64,000 nt of DNA from Acanthaster planci (Eukaryota; Echinodermata; Asteroidea; Valvatida; Acanthasteridae). A program made the translations under genes and the position numbers. Below, in pieces: positions 24,011-36,237 of this stretch; the first letter of the stretch is position 1; each line of letters begins with the position of its first letter. The stretch is from positions 14,621-78,620 of the forward strand of contig NW_019091730.1 of assembly GCF_001949145.1 (NCBI RefSeq). Direction: 5' to 3'. The notes beneath the pieces were generated by a model that saw only the letters and a list, made by a program, of their open reading frames with translations, did not search any database and was not told the origin of the DNA.

Positions 24011-24500
24011 CCGAGCTGGACCAAGAGAGGGCGTATTTTTCCTAGCAACAGAGGCTCTTTTGGTAGTAACCGCGCATCGCTGGTTGACGAACGACAATAA
24101 TGAAACGCACGTGTTCCACTTTGCTGCCAATAAAATGAACAAGCCCGACCAACATGGCTCCCTGGGGGGAGCGGGTTAGCGTAGTGGTTCTTTCCTCGCT
24201 TTGCACCAATGAGGCCCAGGTTCGAGTCCCGGCTTGGCCCAAGCTTTAAGTGCATTTGGTTTCCAGTCCATACTCACTCTCGCAGGTTTTCTCCGGGTAC
24301 TCCGGTTTCCTCCTGCCTGTAAAACTGGACCCTCTTCCTAACTCCGTAATGTGATGCTGATTAATTAATAAGGTGTATGGATAAACGTACAGTTATTGGC
24401 GCAAATCGCCTGAATTGCTAAAAGTGCCATTAAAACAAAACAACAACATGGCTCTTTCCAACTGATGGAGGGGGGTGCTTCGGCTCGGGCGTACATAGGC
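24011..24500 (+). repeat. dispersed repeat R6, copy 4, split by a SINE
   Basis: The first part (24011-24160) carries GAGAGGGCGTATTTTTCCTAG, CGCTGGTTGACGAACGAC and ACCAACATGGCTC. The element resumes at 24444 with CAACATGGCTCTTTCCAACTG and GAGGGGGGTGCTTCGGCTCG. The interruption is a complete SINE, so R6 is the older insertion here. Confidence 0.75.
24161..24443 (+). mobile_element. tRNA-derived SINE with target-site duplication
   Basis: The element opens with a Pol III A-box-like TAGCGTAGTGG and a B box GGTTCGAGTCC, as in a tRNA-derived head. A body with GCAGGTTTTCTCCGGGTACTCC follows, then an A-rich end TAAAACAAAACAA. The 11 bases CAACATGGCTC occur immediately before (24150-24160) and after (24444-24454), a clean target-site duplication from LINE-type retrotransposition. 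It has no coding capacity. The duplication and intact boxes suggest a fairly recent insertion. Confidence 0.88.
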
Positions 24501-25850
24501 TGTCAGTCCGCGCTTAAATTGGATACCACCCAATCGCATCATTCATCACTTTACAGTGTATCAGTCCCTTGACGACGGCTGCAGCTGGTCTACCAGATGG
24601 GCAGCGGATTCGTGCGAAATACCATCTCATTTCCCGAAATTCGCCGCTTTGGACTGATGCCGAAATGTGGACGCCAATGTGAATCGGGGGAGGGGGGGAG
24701 ACGTGATTTGAAAGGTTACTAACAACATTTTCCTGTTACGGCCCAAAGGCGAGCTTCGAAAGCAAAACAACACTCCATGCCCGTGTATGCAGCGTTGCAC
24801 TTTGCACGATAATTCAAATGAAAAGCTAAACTGGCAGACGGAGGGAAACAGCCTCGACAGATTGAGCCGTAGCCTGTCGGGCTGGTTTGTAAGCCTGTGC
24901 GGAGGCTTAATTCACCGAACATACGAGGAATCAACTCATGATCGACAGTGCAAAACGCCAAGTGGGACAAATTACAATTTACATTCTCTTGCGGGCAACA
25001 TAAACTTTATTTCGGTAAGAGATATTCTTATCCCACTGTGCGGCCAACAAACCCAATTAAGCCGCGCGCGGCCAACACACGCTGTATTGCATAAAAGCCA
25101 TTCAAGTGATAACAAAAAAGCTCCGCTTTTCTGGCCACCCTTCGACCATACTGCGACTTGCAAGTTGAATGCTATCTGTTAACCAAATTTACACCGCAAA
25201 TGTACCCGGTCCCGAGAGGGAACTATACGTGCCAGGGTGCAACCAACTACACGTGTGACGATGACCTCTAAATATTCCGGCAAACAGCGATGTAAAACCA
25301 CGGTATAGGCCTCTGTGGAACTTGTTCGAAACACAAGCCTGGCCGGGGGCACGGGGATATCATGAACCCGCGTGACCCGACAGTTCAACCCACGACCTTG
25401 CCTACTTTCTCACGGTCTTCCTACGGTGTGACCTCCCTTTGCACGTAAGCTACCGAGGGTACGTAGCCTCGACCGTACAAGAACGATAACTACTCCATGT
25501 GACGTGGCGATGACATGCACGCGTGATGATGTGTTTGGTCAAGATCAAACGGGCATCTTTAAAACTCGTTCACAAACAGTCAGCCCATCCTCTCGCACAC
25601 GGGCACTAGACAACCTGTCTCCTCAAACATCCTTTCCAGATCACAATCAGCCGAAGTGAAAGGACGAGAATCCCCGAACAAACACAGACGTCACACCAAC
25701 TGCCACAACACAAAATGCGTGTAGGCCTACATAAATACATGATATACTGTACATGTACATGATATTGCACGTGAAGCTGTTACAGAACTGAGCACACATT
25801 TTTCTATGGACTAGCACATGTAAAGGATCCTCCAAAGTCCTCCAACTCAC

Positions 25851-25960
25851 CTGAGCTTTCAAGTTGGCAGCTCCGCTCTGCAAAATCTGTCCAACGATCT
25901 CGTCCGTACCGTATAGGTGCGTCTTCGAGCCAGCGGAATCAACTTTCCCTCCAAGGATAT
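25851..25960 (-). other. candidate 5' exon of gene B
   Basis: Reading leftward, an open stretch ends at CTTGAAAGCTCAG followed by a GTGAGT donor (25850). Joined to the acceptor near 19863 it would stay open in phase 0 into the gene B start, but no ATG follows the last in-frame stop (near 25970), so it is more likely untranslated. The left boundary given is approximate. It depends entirely on one donor and on phase agreement. Confidence 0.3.
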
Positions 25961-26284
25961 ATCACGCAGTTGCTCCACGAAATCTCACCTCTCTGGTGAT
26001 CTGAGGAGGCGCTGGGATGGGATTGCCCCGGCAGTGCGTACACGACCCACAAAAGTGCGCTGTGGGATCGGGCGCACCTAGATAATTGCCGCGCTAGTTT
26101 GTAGAAATACACAGACCTTGGGCGGGCATTACGCAGGAGCGAAACCTCGGAGTCCTATCCCCCGCAAACCACCCGCAAGTAATGTAAGGCAAACCTGCGC
26201 GCTGGGCCCGCCAGACGATGGGCGCAGTAAAGTGAGCAGCTCGAGAGGGATCGCCGTGTACAATAATAACAGAGGAGACCTGTC

Positions 26285-26347
26285 CACGTACTGTACATGT
26301 ACACGTACAGTACACTGATGTACATGTACAATGTACATGTACTGTAC
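26285..26347. repeat. palindromic GTACATGTAC tract
   Basis: Repeated TACATGTAC words sit in alternating orientation around CACTGATG. The same word occurs at 7265-7282 and 30062-30084. Such palindromic simple repeats are common in some marine invertebrate genomes; no function is assigned. Confidence 0.7.
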
Positions 26348-27400
26348 ACTATGCCGCATCCTCACTGAACGACTAGCGTCGAAGCAACACATGCGCACTC
26401 GACAAACAAGGTCAATTCATCAGACACAACAAAACGTGCACAGCCTACAGGCGCAAAAATGATGAATACATCGACGGCCTTGATATGTTTACAACATGTG
26501 ACCTGGATAGTATTGGATGCGCACATATTATTATCAATCGTGCACAGTTTGATTGAATAATTGTGCTAAAATAGCGCGGAGTAGTATATCGTACATATAA
26601 ATATGTAAAAGTAGCATAAAACTCAAGTTTTGTTTAGTTGAAAATTGAAGGGAACTGGCATTTGTGAAAATTGGAGCATTATGCTCCCTGGAGATAAATG
26701 GAAATCGATAATATATCCAACAGCTCCCAAGGACGGAATCCCTCGGAACATTTATATAAACACTTTCTACATTTTCGCTTTGCAATATCAAAATGGCAAA
26801 AAAGAAATCAGAAACCAGATCCCAAAGATCGAAAAACCAACAACCCAGGTCTAAATTTACTAATCCCCCCAAAACAGAAAGGAAAAAAGGAGAAAAAGAA
26901 GAGAAAAAGAAAGTAGAAGTAATCTATACTGAAGCCGTGAGTGGGAGCGTTTCATGTAAGAATGCCTAGCCACGACAGATGCATTACAATACAGCAAGAA
27001 GTTCTTCAAGCCTTTTTTGCTAGCTGGAACAACCTACAATAGTCTTTTCAAGTTCTGTTCAGTATGCTCCTTGGCATCAAAAGAAATAAACGAAAAGCAA
27101 ATTTACTCTCTAATACATTGTAATCTCAGGCAAAGAAAGCGCGCACTGCTGGGACCTTGTTTACCTAGTACGAGAACAGCCTGAACAAAGCGCCGGACCG
27201 AGGCGAGGCCTGAACGCGCGGATTTCACCCGCCGTGAACTTGAAAGTAACCTGGGGCCTAGGCCGGGGATTTAGCCGGCTTACAGAAGATAAATGGGTGG
27301 GCGCTGTCGGGGGCGGGGAGGAGAAGAAAAGGGACCATTCCATTCGATACGAAAAAGGTGTAATAGAGTTTTAGCTCACGGACCCCTGAGCTGTACCATC

Positions 27401-27585
27401 AGAGGGCGCGATTCTCCTGTAGCAACGGAGGTTCCTTCGGTAGGAACTTCATCTCGCTGGTTCACTAACAACGACGAGGTGCATGTACATGTGTTGCGTG
27501 GGCGTCGCTACCAGTTACAAAAAAACGAGCACTTCCAACCAGCTCTTTTCAACCGATGAGGGGGTGCTTCTGCTCAAGGCGGACA
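27401..27585 (+). repeat. dispersed repeat R6, copy 5
   Basis: A nearly complete copy from AGAGGGCGCGATTCTCCTG to CAACCGATGAGGGGGTGCTTC. A small GTACATGT insertion lies in the middle. Confidence 0.7.
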
Positions 27586-27654
27586 GTGTTATCTAGCGAA
27601 CATTTCAATATGCATTTCTTCTCGGACTGGTATTGTCCAGAATGCCTTAGATTT

Positions 27655-27796
27655 CGGCACCAAGCTCACCTCGATAAGGAGTGCCAAGGTACTGCTAGCG
27701 ATGATAGATGCACTGGCCGGGCCGTGAATCGAACCCGGCACCACAGAGGTGGAAGGTGAGGAAAGAACTACCTTGCCAACCTGACTCCCCCAAGAG
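27655..27796 (-). mobile_element. tRNA-derived SINE, head region
   Basis: On the minus strand GGGAGTCAGGTTGGCAAGG-TAGTTC (A-box region) and the B box GGTTCGATTCA lie at tRNA-like spacing. The tail body seen in the 24161 copy is missing or diverged. Confidence 0.65.
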
Positions 27797-29137
27797 ACAA
27801 ACAACAGCTGCGAAAAAAAGACAGACTGGCTATTAATCCAACTACTCTTACGTTTGAATTATTTAAGTGTAGGTAACAGTTAAAATTAATTTATTAATTG
27901 AAAAAAATCTTTGTTCATTTACCAACTGTCTTCAAGGGGTGAGAAGCACATCATGTGGTAAGAATGAATGTAATTGTTAAATGTTAATGTCATTTTGAAA
28001 TCATTTGAACTCCAACGTCTGATCGCTAATTGAGCACCACATCTACGGTTCTACTTTCAACGTTATCCTGTTTACCATCTCCCTCGCGATTTTCATCCAT
28101 ACGGGTCGCCACTGACGTCTGCATTCCTCGGCATGAGAACCAGCACGGTGTCCTGATAATCACAGCCAAATCTTCCCTCTAGGTTCCATTTCCATGTTTA
28201 CGACTCAGATACCGGCGTGGCCGTCTTCGGGTTAATTGGCCGATTTCTCCCGGCTGGGTCCCGCTGCGCGACGCTGCGTCGCTGAAAAAGGCTCGGCACT
28301 CGTCTTTCGCCTCCGTTTCATTTGGCCCACTCATACCCAACTAAAGACAATGAACTTGAGCAAGAGACAGAGGAGAGACTACACACGAACCTGACGACGA
28401 ACTGTGTGAGCGAATTATAGACTCAGCCGGGGAATTCTCCCGCGCCGTTTTTAGATCCTGACATTTAAGGTCGGCCGCCGATGTCTTGGCTCTCTCCCGT
28501 TGACGCGTCGTGATGAAATGGACATTCGGTTTACCGTGGCCGCCCTCGTTTGGTTTGCCTGCCGGCCACTGAAAGATACCGATGTTTATAAAAACTATTA
28601 TGGACTTACAAGGGCAGGCATCGTGCGCTTATTGCAATGCTGGGCATACACATACGAGGCCAATTGTCAGAATTTTTACACTGGGTCTTCGTTGTCCGTT
28701 GCATCCGAGAAGTAACCTTATCTCTAGATCGGGAATAATACGAATTTGAGATAAGTACATGCAATACAAATAGAAACATTTTTAATCAAATAATATTATA
28801 TCGCGGTTCACTGTCTTGCTCCCCGCATGCTCTCTCGTTTTGTCTAGGCCTAGTAAGTCTTTTCTTTTTGACCGGACTATTTCTTTGAACCAAGGTTTAT
28901 TGGTGCTAACTGACGCGTTTTAAGGGAATAACTGCTGCTATAATCGTGGACTGTCAATTTTTTGCCTTTCGTAGTGAGGGCGCCCCCAAAATGCGTGCGG
29001 TGAAAGGCAAATCTGGACGATCTAACAGAGGGCGCTAAATTGCCCGCTTGATCTGAATCATGACGAAAATCTTACATCGCTGTTTGTTTTCATTTGCGGG
29101 GGGGGGGGTCTGCGGCTGGGTATAATGTTTGGTTTTG

Positions 29138-29250
29138 TTTGTTTGTCTGCCTGTCGGGGGTGTTGGGGTGTTTGTTTGTTTGTTTTTTTTGTTTGTTTGT
29201 TTGTTGGGGTGTTGGGGTGTTTGTTTGTTTGTTTGTTTGTTTTGGGAGCC
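29138..29250. repeat. GTTT microsatellite
   Basis: Runs of GTTTGTTTGTTTG are interrupted by GGGGTGTTGGGGTG. The long open frames on both strands here are repeat artefacts. Smaller tracts lie near 9124 and 52761. Confidence 0.9.
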
Positions 29251-30164
29251 TACTGCTGTGTTTCGCTTTCATGAAACGTTAAAAGTTCCGTTTTTGTGCG
29301 CATAATGTCAACCGCGGGTTACTGATGTGGATGACTAAGTGAAAAAACCTGCCAAACTTCTGAAGAAAATGAGGTCACCTCATTGACCCCAATTGTGATT
29401 AAAGCGTCCGTGTACAAGCGTCCACTTACAAGCATCGGGGGGAAAGTTCCATCTCTCTGCAAACAGTTATATTTTTCAATTGCTCAAACACCGAACACCA
29501 TATTCAACACTCAATCAATTTTGCGTCTATTACATGTTGCAATTTGAATGTACAGATAACTGAACATTTTGGGCTTTCAATTGCTGCTTCTGACCTCACT
29601 GGAGATTGTTCTGACCGGAAGGGGGAAAGTACAGAACAAGCGACAGATGGCAGGATAGCTAATACCGTAAAATAGCGAAGGTTATACTTTCTGTCGATCG
29701 AGGGCCTTACTCAAGCACAACCCGCACGTTGTTTGTGTTGAACAGGTCCTCAAGGTCGGCCATGGTTGTATTTTGGCATTCCGCGCATGGTTTTTATACA
29801 AACACACTGTTCCCTTTGTGGCGTCTGCCTGAAATGGCGCATGAGCAAACCTTTGCGTTTTGACCTGATCCTTCTAATCGATGAGGTTTATAGGCATTGG
29901 CCGAGAGTTCTTGTAGTTGTACGCATCGTCCAGGTCAGCACATCTGTTTCTGCCTCCATGGTCAGCATAAAGGAAAGATGGAGAGATAGAGGACGGAGTA
30001 ATATTACCTTTTGACTGGATTATTCTGAAATCAACAAGGGACATCATCAGAGATAGCTGTTGTGCATGTACATGGACATGTACATGAACGGGTGACACTC
30101 AGTGTGCGGTGGAAGGTCCTCTGGACGACCGAGAGGTCATAAATCCCTCCTGCCCCTCGTGAAC

Positions 30165-30323
30165 ATGTGGAGTTCCTACCGAAAGTGTACGGGCTGCACG
30201 GGCGTCTGCAATGTCATCCTCGGGTTGACGCTCGTCTTGCTGTGGGCCTCCTGCTACCGCTGGTGCCTGAGCCGGCTGGACGCGAGCAACGACCTGGCAG
30301 CGCCGCTCTGGCTTGGAATCCTA
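30165..30323 (+). CDS. gene C exon 1 (TM1)
   Basis: 53 codons run from ATG (context GTGAACATGT) to a GTGAGT donor. The frame is open 23 codons upstream of this ATG but without another ATG. Confidence 0.82.
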
Positions 30324-33300
30324 GTGAGTGATACTTAGTGATATTCTGCCAAAGCTCGATGCGCGAAGGCAGCACCATCGGCGGCATAGGCCTACTATCT
30401 CTTCACAGTAAACTAAAGCGAACTATGGCAAACGCTGAACGGAAATTTTGCCGAATGAAAACGGTTGGTCAGACTTCGGTCAGAGCAGTTTCAGATCATC
30501 ATTGATACGAAAGATGGAAATTAACCAAATCAGTCTAACCCACTCTTTATTTAATAAATCTGAGCAAATGTATGACATATGGTAGGTACGCAAATTAGCA
30601 TGTAGCTTTTCATCAGGCGGCTCTGATCATGATAATTATTAATGCCTTTCTGGCAAAGAGCTGAGGATTTCACAAAAGCACCCTAGCCACTGTAGCTCGC
30701 AAGCAAGAAACCTGTAGAGAGGAGACAAAGTGGAGTAGTTACAGTTTTAGAAAGTGGGAAGAAAACCCAAGACAAATGTCCTGGTTAAAACCAGCAAAAT
30801 CAGGAACAAACTGAAAACCTAATTCAGCTGTGGACCGAGCTGGGAATCGAACCTGGACCGTACAGGTGAAAGGTGAGGAAAGGTAAGGAAAGAACCACTG
30901 CGCCAACTCGACTCCGCCCCGAATGTTTGGTTTTCCTTCTCGACGGGGAAGCGTCAGACTGGTATAATGTCCGATTTTTGTCTCTTTGTGGTCTCTATGA
31001 CTCTCCGTCGTTTGAACACGATGAAAGAACGAAAAGTAGAAACATGAGGAAAAGTTGATTTGGTTTCTTGAGCATGATGCTGAATTTGAAAAAAAAAGGT
31101 CAAATACACTTTCGAGATATCACTCTGGGCTCGAAAATAGGCCATCCTGTCTCGTGCCACTGAGCACAAGATCTCAGTCGCTTTGGATTTTGTCTATCGT
31201 CTGGGCGTGATTACATTGTAAATTGTATGTTTTTTTCCCGAACAATATTTTGCTGTCTCTGTGTTATCACTTATTTCTTCCATAAATACATTGTGTAACA
31301 GAGCGTCGTGGTCGGTGCTTTCGGCCTGGTGGCCTCCTGTTTGTACTGGAAACGAAAATATGTAAGTACAAACGTTCACTTTGCATGGTTCCTGGTCCTT
31401 TGTGGTCTTTCACGCATCACGGGTTCTTCCATACTCACGCTGCGTACTGTAAATTGAACCCCGTTTTGAGTGACTCGCGAACACCCGGGTTGCCAATTAC
31501 TAAACTTAAACACCCAAGTGCAGGCAGACTGCAGTTGACAGGTTGCCAATGAGGAATCAAACCACTGAATGAAATGAAGAGATAATGTTGACCTAACAAT
31601 CAAGATTTAAATCCCGTTACATGGATTGGCCAATATACGCATTCAAAGGCTATGTATGACTTTTTTGAATAATTTATTTGGCCTTATTGCTTCTTCACTA
31701 GTGCACTGAATGAGTGCTTTCAACTGAACCCACAAATAAGCAGCGTTTGGCCGCGCCGGGTTGATGCCTAAGTCCGCCATCTTTATTCCTGACATTCCTC
31801 ATCCTCTTCGCGTGCATGGCACTCATTCAAGGCCTTGTCCCGTTGAAAGAAATGTAAAATCAGCTCGTTTGAGGGTTAAATAACCTGCAAGCCGTCGTGA
31901 CAGGGGTTTCTCAAACAAAAATTAAAAAAATTGTTCCGTCCTTATCTTTCAGGTTTTCCATTTCTGTTCCATTTTTTTGACGGGCTAGACAATTCTTTTA
32001 AATATTCACACCAAAACAAAACTCCAAAAAGCGATATAGTTCTTACACCCGAGTGCAGCCATTAAGAAAAGAATTCGGGTGCGTGATGTGCCACTCCCAG
32101 CAAGTGAAAGTGAACACCAAGGCCGTTTTCCAATACTCAACTTCGGCTCCGTCTCAGGCTTCAACTGCTTTTTTTTTACTAGCTGACTTTGAAGCTGTAA
32201 GCGCAGTAATCAGTCTAATAGTGCCACAGAACATCAAATAAGATGCAAGAGAGCCAGAAATTACAGTAAACCAATTTAATTTAAACGCTTCAGGCCCACA
32301 ATCGGGGATTGGTTTTGGGAACGAACCCTGAGACGGAGACGAAGTTGATTATTAGAAAAGGGCCTCAGTATTCGGTCTCCCGTCCTCGTGTTTAAACAGC
32401 ACAAGTACAAAGCTTCTGATTACAGCCTCATAGAGGTCCAAATTCCACCCAACCTCTCACCGTGTGTTCATCACATGACAGGAGACGCTGCTCTGCACTC
32501 TGACGGTACCCGCGGCTCTCTGCAGCGGGGCGGGCCTTGTCCTCTCCGTCCACGCTGCTTTCCGGGAGTACCTGCTATATGAGTCCATGGGGCGCCCTCT
32601 GGAGAGCCTCACCGAAGCCCTGCTGGGCGTGGTACTCTTCGGCGTCATGGCCGCCCTTAGCTTCGCCCTGTTCCTGCTGACTGTCACGTGGGGTTGTACC
32701 TGCTTCTTCAAGCGAGTGCAGGGAAAGGTGAGTCAAAAAATCTCTTTTTTGTGAAACTCAGATGATATTCTCAAGTTAAATAGGTCGCTTAACCAGATGT
32801 GTCCACATATGACAAGTTTTCCATTGCAGTATTGAAAAGAGCTTTATTGCATCGAACTGAAACATCACGTTTCAAAAACAGGAGTAAATCAAATGATGGT
32901 CCGACACCGCGTCTTTGTTTCCGTAAGAAAGAAGAGGAAATCTCGCTGTTTTGCCCTGCATCACGGGGCTTTAAGGTGGTGGCTTGGGATGTGAAACTGC
33001 TCAAATATCGGTCATTTCATTCAGCAACGCGACAATAATTGAGTTATTAAAACCTGACCTAATCTGGTTTGATCTTTGTTTCTCGCAGAGGCGGACAGAC
33101 GAAGACTACGATATCGACGACGTGGATGCAATGATCTGGGCCTACCAGACGGCGGTGAGCTCTCCTCAGTCATCCACCGACCCGCGCCGTGTCGGCCCCC
33201 GCCGCTTCTACTCCACCAGCTCCAACCTGATCAGCGAGAACGAGTCAGAGGCCCGGCCGGCCGCCTCCGACAACGCATCCAATAACACGACCGGGCGCGG

Positions 33301-33493
33301 GCCGCGAGAGTCCCCAGGGACCGACCCGGGCAAGGAAGAGGGGGAGGGCGTCGACGCCGCTGCTGCCGCCAGCTCGTCATCCCCCAGGCTCTCCCCGGCC
33401 GGTCCGCGATTCGCTTCGGTCACGGCAGCCGAGCTGCGCTGGTGGGAGTATTACACACCGCCCACGGAGAAGAATGGATTCGGTGGTTTCTAG
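30165..33493 (+). CDS. gene C: CD20/MS4A-like four-pass membrane protein (4 exons)
   Basis: Exons are 30165-30323, 31302-31361, 32482-32727 and 33089-33493, all phase 0, giving 289 residues. The N-terminus is cysteine-rich (YRKCTGCTGVC) and TM1 is NVILGLTLVLLWAS. Exon 1 ends PLWLGIL and exon 2 continues SVVVGAFGLVASCLYW, keeping W-x-G-(x)6-G. TM3 is LLCTLTVPAALCSGAGLVLSV. The outer loop is about 30 residues. TM4 is LLGVVLFGVMAALSFALFLL, followed by Cys and basic residues. The 134-residue tail starts very acidic (DEDYDIDDVD), is then Ser/Ala/Pro/Glu-rich and probably disordered, and ends YYTPPTEKNGFGGF. It is transcribed in the same direction as D, 3.9 kb upstream of it. The family call is inferred from topology, junction motif and gene structure. 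Confidence 0.83.
30753..30918 (-). mobile_element. tRNA-derived SINE
   Basis: On the minus strand GGAGTCGAGTTGGCGCAGTGG (A box) and GGTTCGATTCCCAGC (B box) stand at tRNA-like spacing, followed by a body diverged from the 24161 copy. It lies in intron 1 of gene C. Confidence 0.7.
31302..31361 (+). CDS. gene C exon 2 (TM2, 20 codons)
   Basis: After GTGTAACAG, 60 bp encode SVVVGAFGLVASCLYWKRKY, then a GTAAGT donor. Length, phase and the Ser-Val start match exon 2 of gene B. The basic end WKRKY fits the inner face of the membrane. Confidence 0.85.
32119..32365. mobile_element. inverted-repeat element in gene C intron 2
   Basis: AAGGCCGTTTTCCAATACTC-AACTTCGGCTCCGTCTCAGG at the left pairs with CCTGAGACGGAGACGAAGTT-GATTATTAGAAAAGGGCCT at the right. 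The arms are about 45 bp and the element about 247 bp. No coding. I see only this copy in the window. Confidence 0.75.
32482..32727 (+). CDS. gene C exon 3 (TM3, outer loop, TM4)
   Basis: 82 codons lie between TCACATGACAG and GTGAGT. Two long hydrophobic stretches flank a loop containing YLLYESMGRPLESLTEA, with no Asn-x-Ser/Thr site. Codon third positions are mostly G or C, unlike the flanking introns. Confidence 0.83.
33089..33493 (+). CDS. gene C exon 4 (long tail)
   Basis: The acceptor TTTGTTTCTCGCAG is followed in phase 0 by 134 codons and TAG. The composition (Ala and Ser runs, acidic clusters) suggests a disordered tail. An internal GTGAGC at 33155 could serve as an alternative donor, but the frame stays open with coding-like codon use to the stop. 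Confidence 0.8.
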   Translation, partial: RRTDEDYDIDDVDAMIWAYQTAVSSPQSSTDPRRVGPRRFYSTSSNLISENESEARPAASDNASNNTTGRGPRESPGTDPGKEEGEGVDAAAAASSSSPRLSPAGPRFASVTAAELRWWEYYTPPTEKNGFGGF

Positions 33494-33763
33494 CTGCTTG
33501 CCACACTGCAAAAGTCCTCGGTGCGTTGTAACACCATCCTCCCTCCGTTGATTTGAGTAAATCCGCAACTCAGAAACAGAGTTATTGGTGTTTGCTGTAT
33601 TCCAATTTTATTGCAGTGCAGGAATTTGCTTGTTTTTTATTCGATATTAGAATCACATTTAATGTTATTAGAACTGGAGGACGATTGATAAAATCGTTGC
33701 TCCCTGGAACTTGATTTTTCAAGCCAGAGTTGGCCTAATTATTTATTGTTTCAAAAATACGAC

Positions 33764-33769
33764 AATAAA
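33764..33769 (+). terminator. candidate polyadenylation signal of gene C
   Basis: AATAAA lies 270 bp after the stop of gene C. Confidence 0.5.
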
Positions 33770-36237
33770 TACAATTTTGGGGGTTCTGGTTCATAATCTA
33801 GCACCCTCTTCAAGACTACCCTGTTTGAGAGTGTCTTGCATGAAAAACAAGCTTTAACATTAAAATATACCGACAAAATAATAGAAATAAATGTACACAT
33901 GACTTCATTCAAAATTTAATTAGATAAATAGCATATACGTTAGCCCCTTCACGCGGAACGCGGTGAAATTTGAGTATAACTAAGGTCAACTGAAATATAA
34001 ACAGTAACTGATGTATTTCACATGTTGTATTTATAGTAGTCTATTGGTTTTAAATATGTAAGTCAAGCACGGTCGTCTAGCATCCTATATGATATGACAT
34101 GATGTTAGGTCATTTCTATTTGAGGAACGAACGGTGACCATTTTACTGTGCCGTCAATTTGCTCCATTATATAAATGCATACACTAAATGTCTTAAAAAA
34201 AGACCTGGAAAATATGAGAACGACATAACTAACCGTGTTCTTTGTTGTTCTTTCATCATCCTTCACTGTTTGAAACCTGTTTCTTGTGTGCAAGTGCCTA
34301 TAACCTGAGCTTCTTTCTCTGCGCATCTTCATGAAGCATTTTTCCCCCAAGTGCAGTAAATATCGTCGGTTCGGTTGTAGAATGCCATCTTTTGTGGCTC
34401 AAGTTCTCTCTCCCGAAGGGTGTTATTCCATACGAGACTCATTTCAGAAGTTTTCCAGTTGACTTGAAATCGACTTAACTCTGAGGCTTAATCTGCAGGT
34501 CAGATCTCATGCAAAAGGAATTGATGAACAGTCGCAGTGGAAAGCCTTAAATTTCTTTCCCAGCAGTAGTTTTCTTCAATGGCTTTTGACGACGAGAGAC
34601 TCGATGGCTGTTGAAAGATTCCATTTCACCCTCGCGTTGTGTAAATATGCATATACATCTGCTATAAATGTCATCCGGCATTGTTAACCAAACAAAGGTC
34701 TCGTTTGTAACCTATACGTACTGCGTTACGTAGAAATAGGCCTACTCACCTCACTCATTCACTCGACTTTCAAACGCAGGAATCAGCTATACGTGGGACC
34801 CCCATGCCTTGAAATCCTCTAACTTGTCGAGACCATATATGAGATTGTTATTCTTTACTCTGGCAATTCAGATTGCAAAGTTCAAGTCGAACAACAACTT
34901 GACACGACGGTCAGAATACAAAAGAGTACCGTGACTAGTGATCTACCCCCGAAATGAGCGCACCACAAGGGTGAAGTGGCACACCACAAGGGTGAAATGG
35001 GGGGGGGCTGGGGTACTCGATTTCAGAGCCAAAAAAAGAAAGCTCCACAGAGTTCTTGTTCGACATGTATGTACACAATTGGACAACCATTCTTTTCCCA
35101 GCTCGAAAAGGCATACAATTTCTGCCCAGTCTTGACCACGGTTTTCAAGAGTGCAGAGACTATTACACAAAGTAGATGGTGCCGCATTCCACTTAAAGTG
35201 ACCATGCACAAACTGACCCGTCTTTCGTAAGACATGTACTTTACAACCCCGTTCATCGAGCAATGACCAGACTCGCTCACCACCGACTGCAAGTGGGGTG
35301 GGCGGAGAAAAGCTACGTCGGGGGGAGTGCTTTCTTGATACTTACTTTGTTGTACAACTTTCCGATGGGGCGACTTGGGCGCGTTTTATGGAGGGGGGCG
35401 TTAGCCTGGCACACCTCTTGTAGCTGGGGGGGGGGCAGACATCAAACCATGGCGGCTGTTAAATGCGTCATCGTTGTGGGATGCAAAGTGCACACCGCGT
35501 TCACATTGCTTGCCATTTTCGCCTGTTTACCGATTTCCATAACAAAAAGAGAAAAACTCCCCTCCTGATTAATCCGATCCATTCAGTGAGAGTTCACACA
35601 GTTCAACTGCCGATTATGTACATGTACTGCTCGTGGCTTTTCGTACATCGGCGTACACACTCCATTGTTCTGAATAGTCAATAACTAACCGGACGGCTGT
35701 TTCGGATTTCAATTTATAAAAGCACCGGGCGTCCGTAGTAAGATGCTACGGTCCTCACATCCAACCGACCCTTACGTCTCTTACTCCGTCCCCGACCGTC
35801 CTTCCGACCGTCAGGTAAGAAATAATAAAAATATAAGACTTTAGGCAAGTTATAAGAGAAGTGGTTACTCTTCCTGTTTTTCCATTGTATACGTAGCACA
35901 TCAAATCACCATTGTTTTACTTTTAAAGCTGTCAACATGTGAAGCTTTCAACACATACAGAATCGGAACTAGAATGAATTTTGAGGGGGTCATAAAGTCA
36001 GTAATAAATGTGACTGAGGATTTTGGATTGGGTTTCGTCAGCTCTGAGTGTACGCAAAATCTGTGGGCTCTCTTTGCACTTTTGGGGGTAAAAAGGTAAA
36101 CATTTCCATCATTGCCCCCTTTATTGAGGGGAGGCACGGCCCGTGCATTTGCTGTCATCCAGAATCCACCTGTAGAGCACGGCACGACTCCACATCTTCA
36201 TCAAACAGTCGTACACAACAACATCAGTTCGTCCACA

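Larger units (their letters stand above)
19842..30164. other. divergent spacer between genes B (-) and C (+)
   Basis: B and C point away from each other across about 10.3 kb, so both promoters should lie here. Contents are IR2 copy 1 (21660), IR3 copy 2 (22851), an R6 element with a nested SINE (24011), a possible 5' exon of B (25851), a palindromic GTACATGTAC tract (26285), R6 copy 5 (27401), a SINE (27655) and a GTTT tract (29138). The stretch 28050-28560 is locally richer in CpG and could belong to the C promoter. No independent gene is recognised. Confidence 0.45.

Noticed and set aside
24161-24240. tRNA gene at the A/B boxes
   Set aside because: The boxes belong to a SINE with a body, A-rich end and target duplication; no full cloverleaf is apparent.
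29090-29282. Open frames on both strands
   Set aside because: Produced by the GTTT microsatellite.
33208-33423. Minus-strand frame opposite gene C exon 4 (and similar at 40042-40575 opposite gene D exon 4)
   Set aside because: Shadow frames created by GC-rich codon use of the real plus-strand exons.
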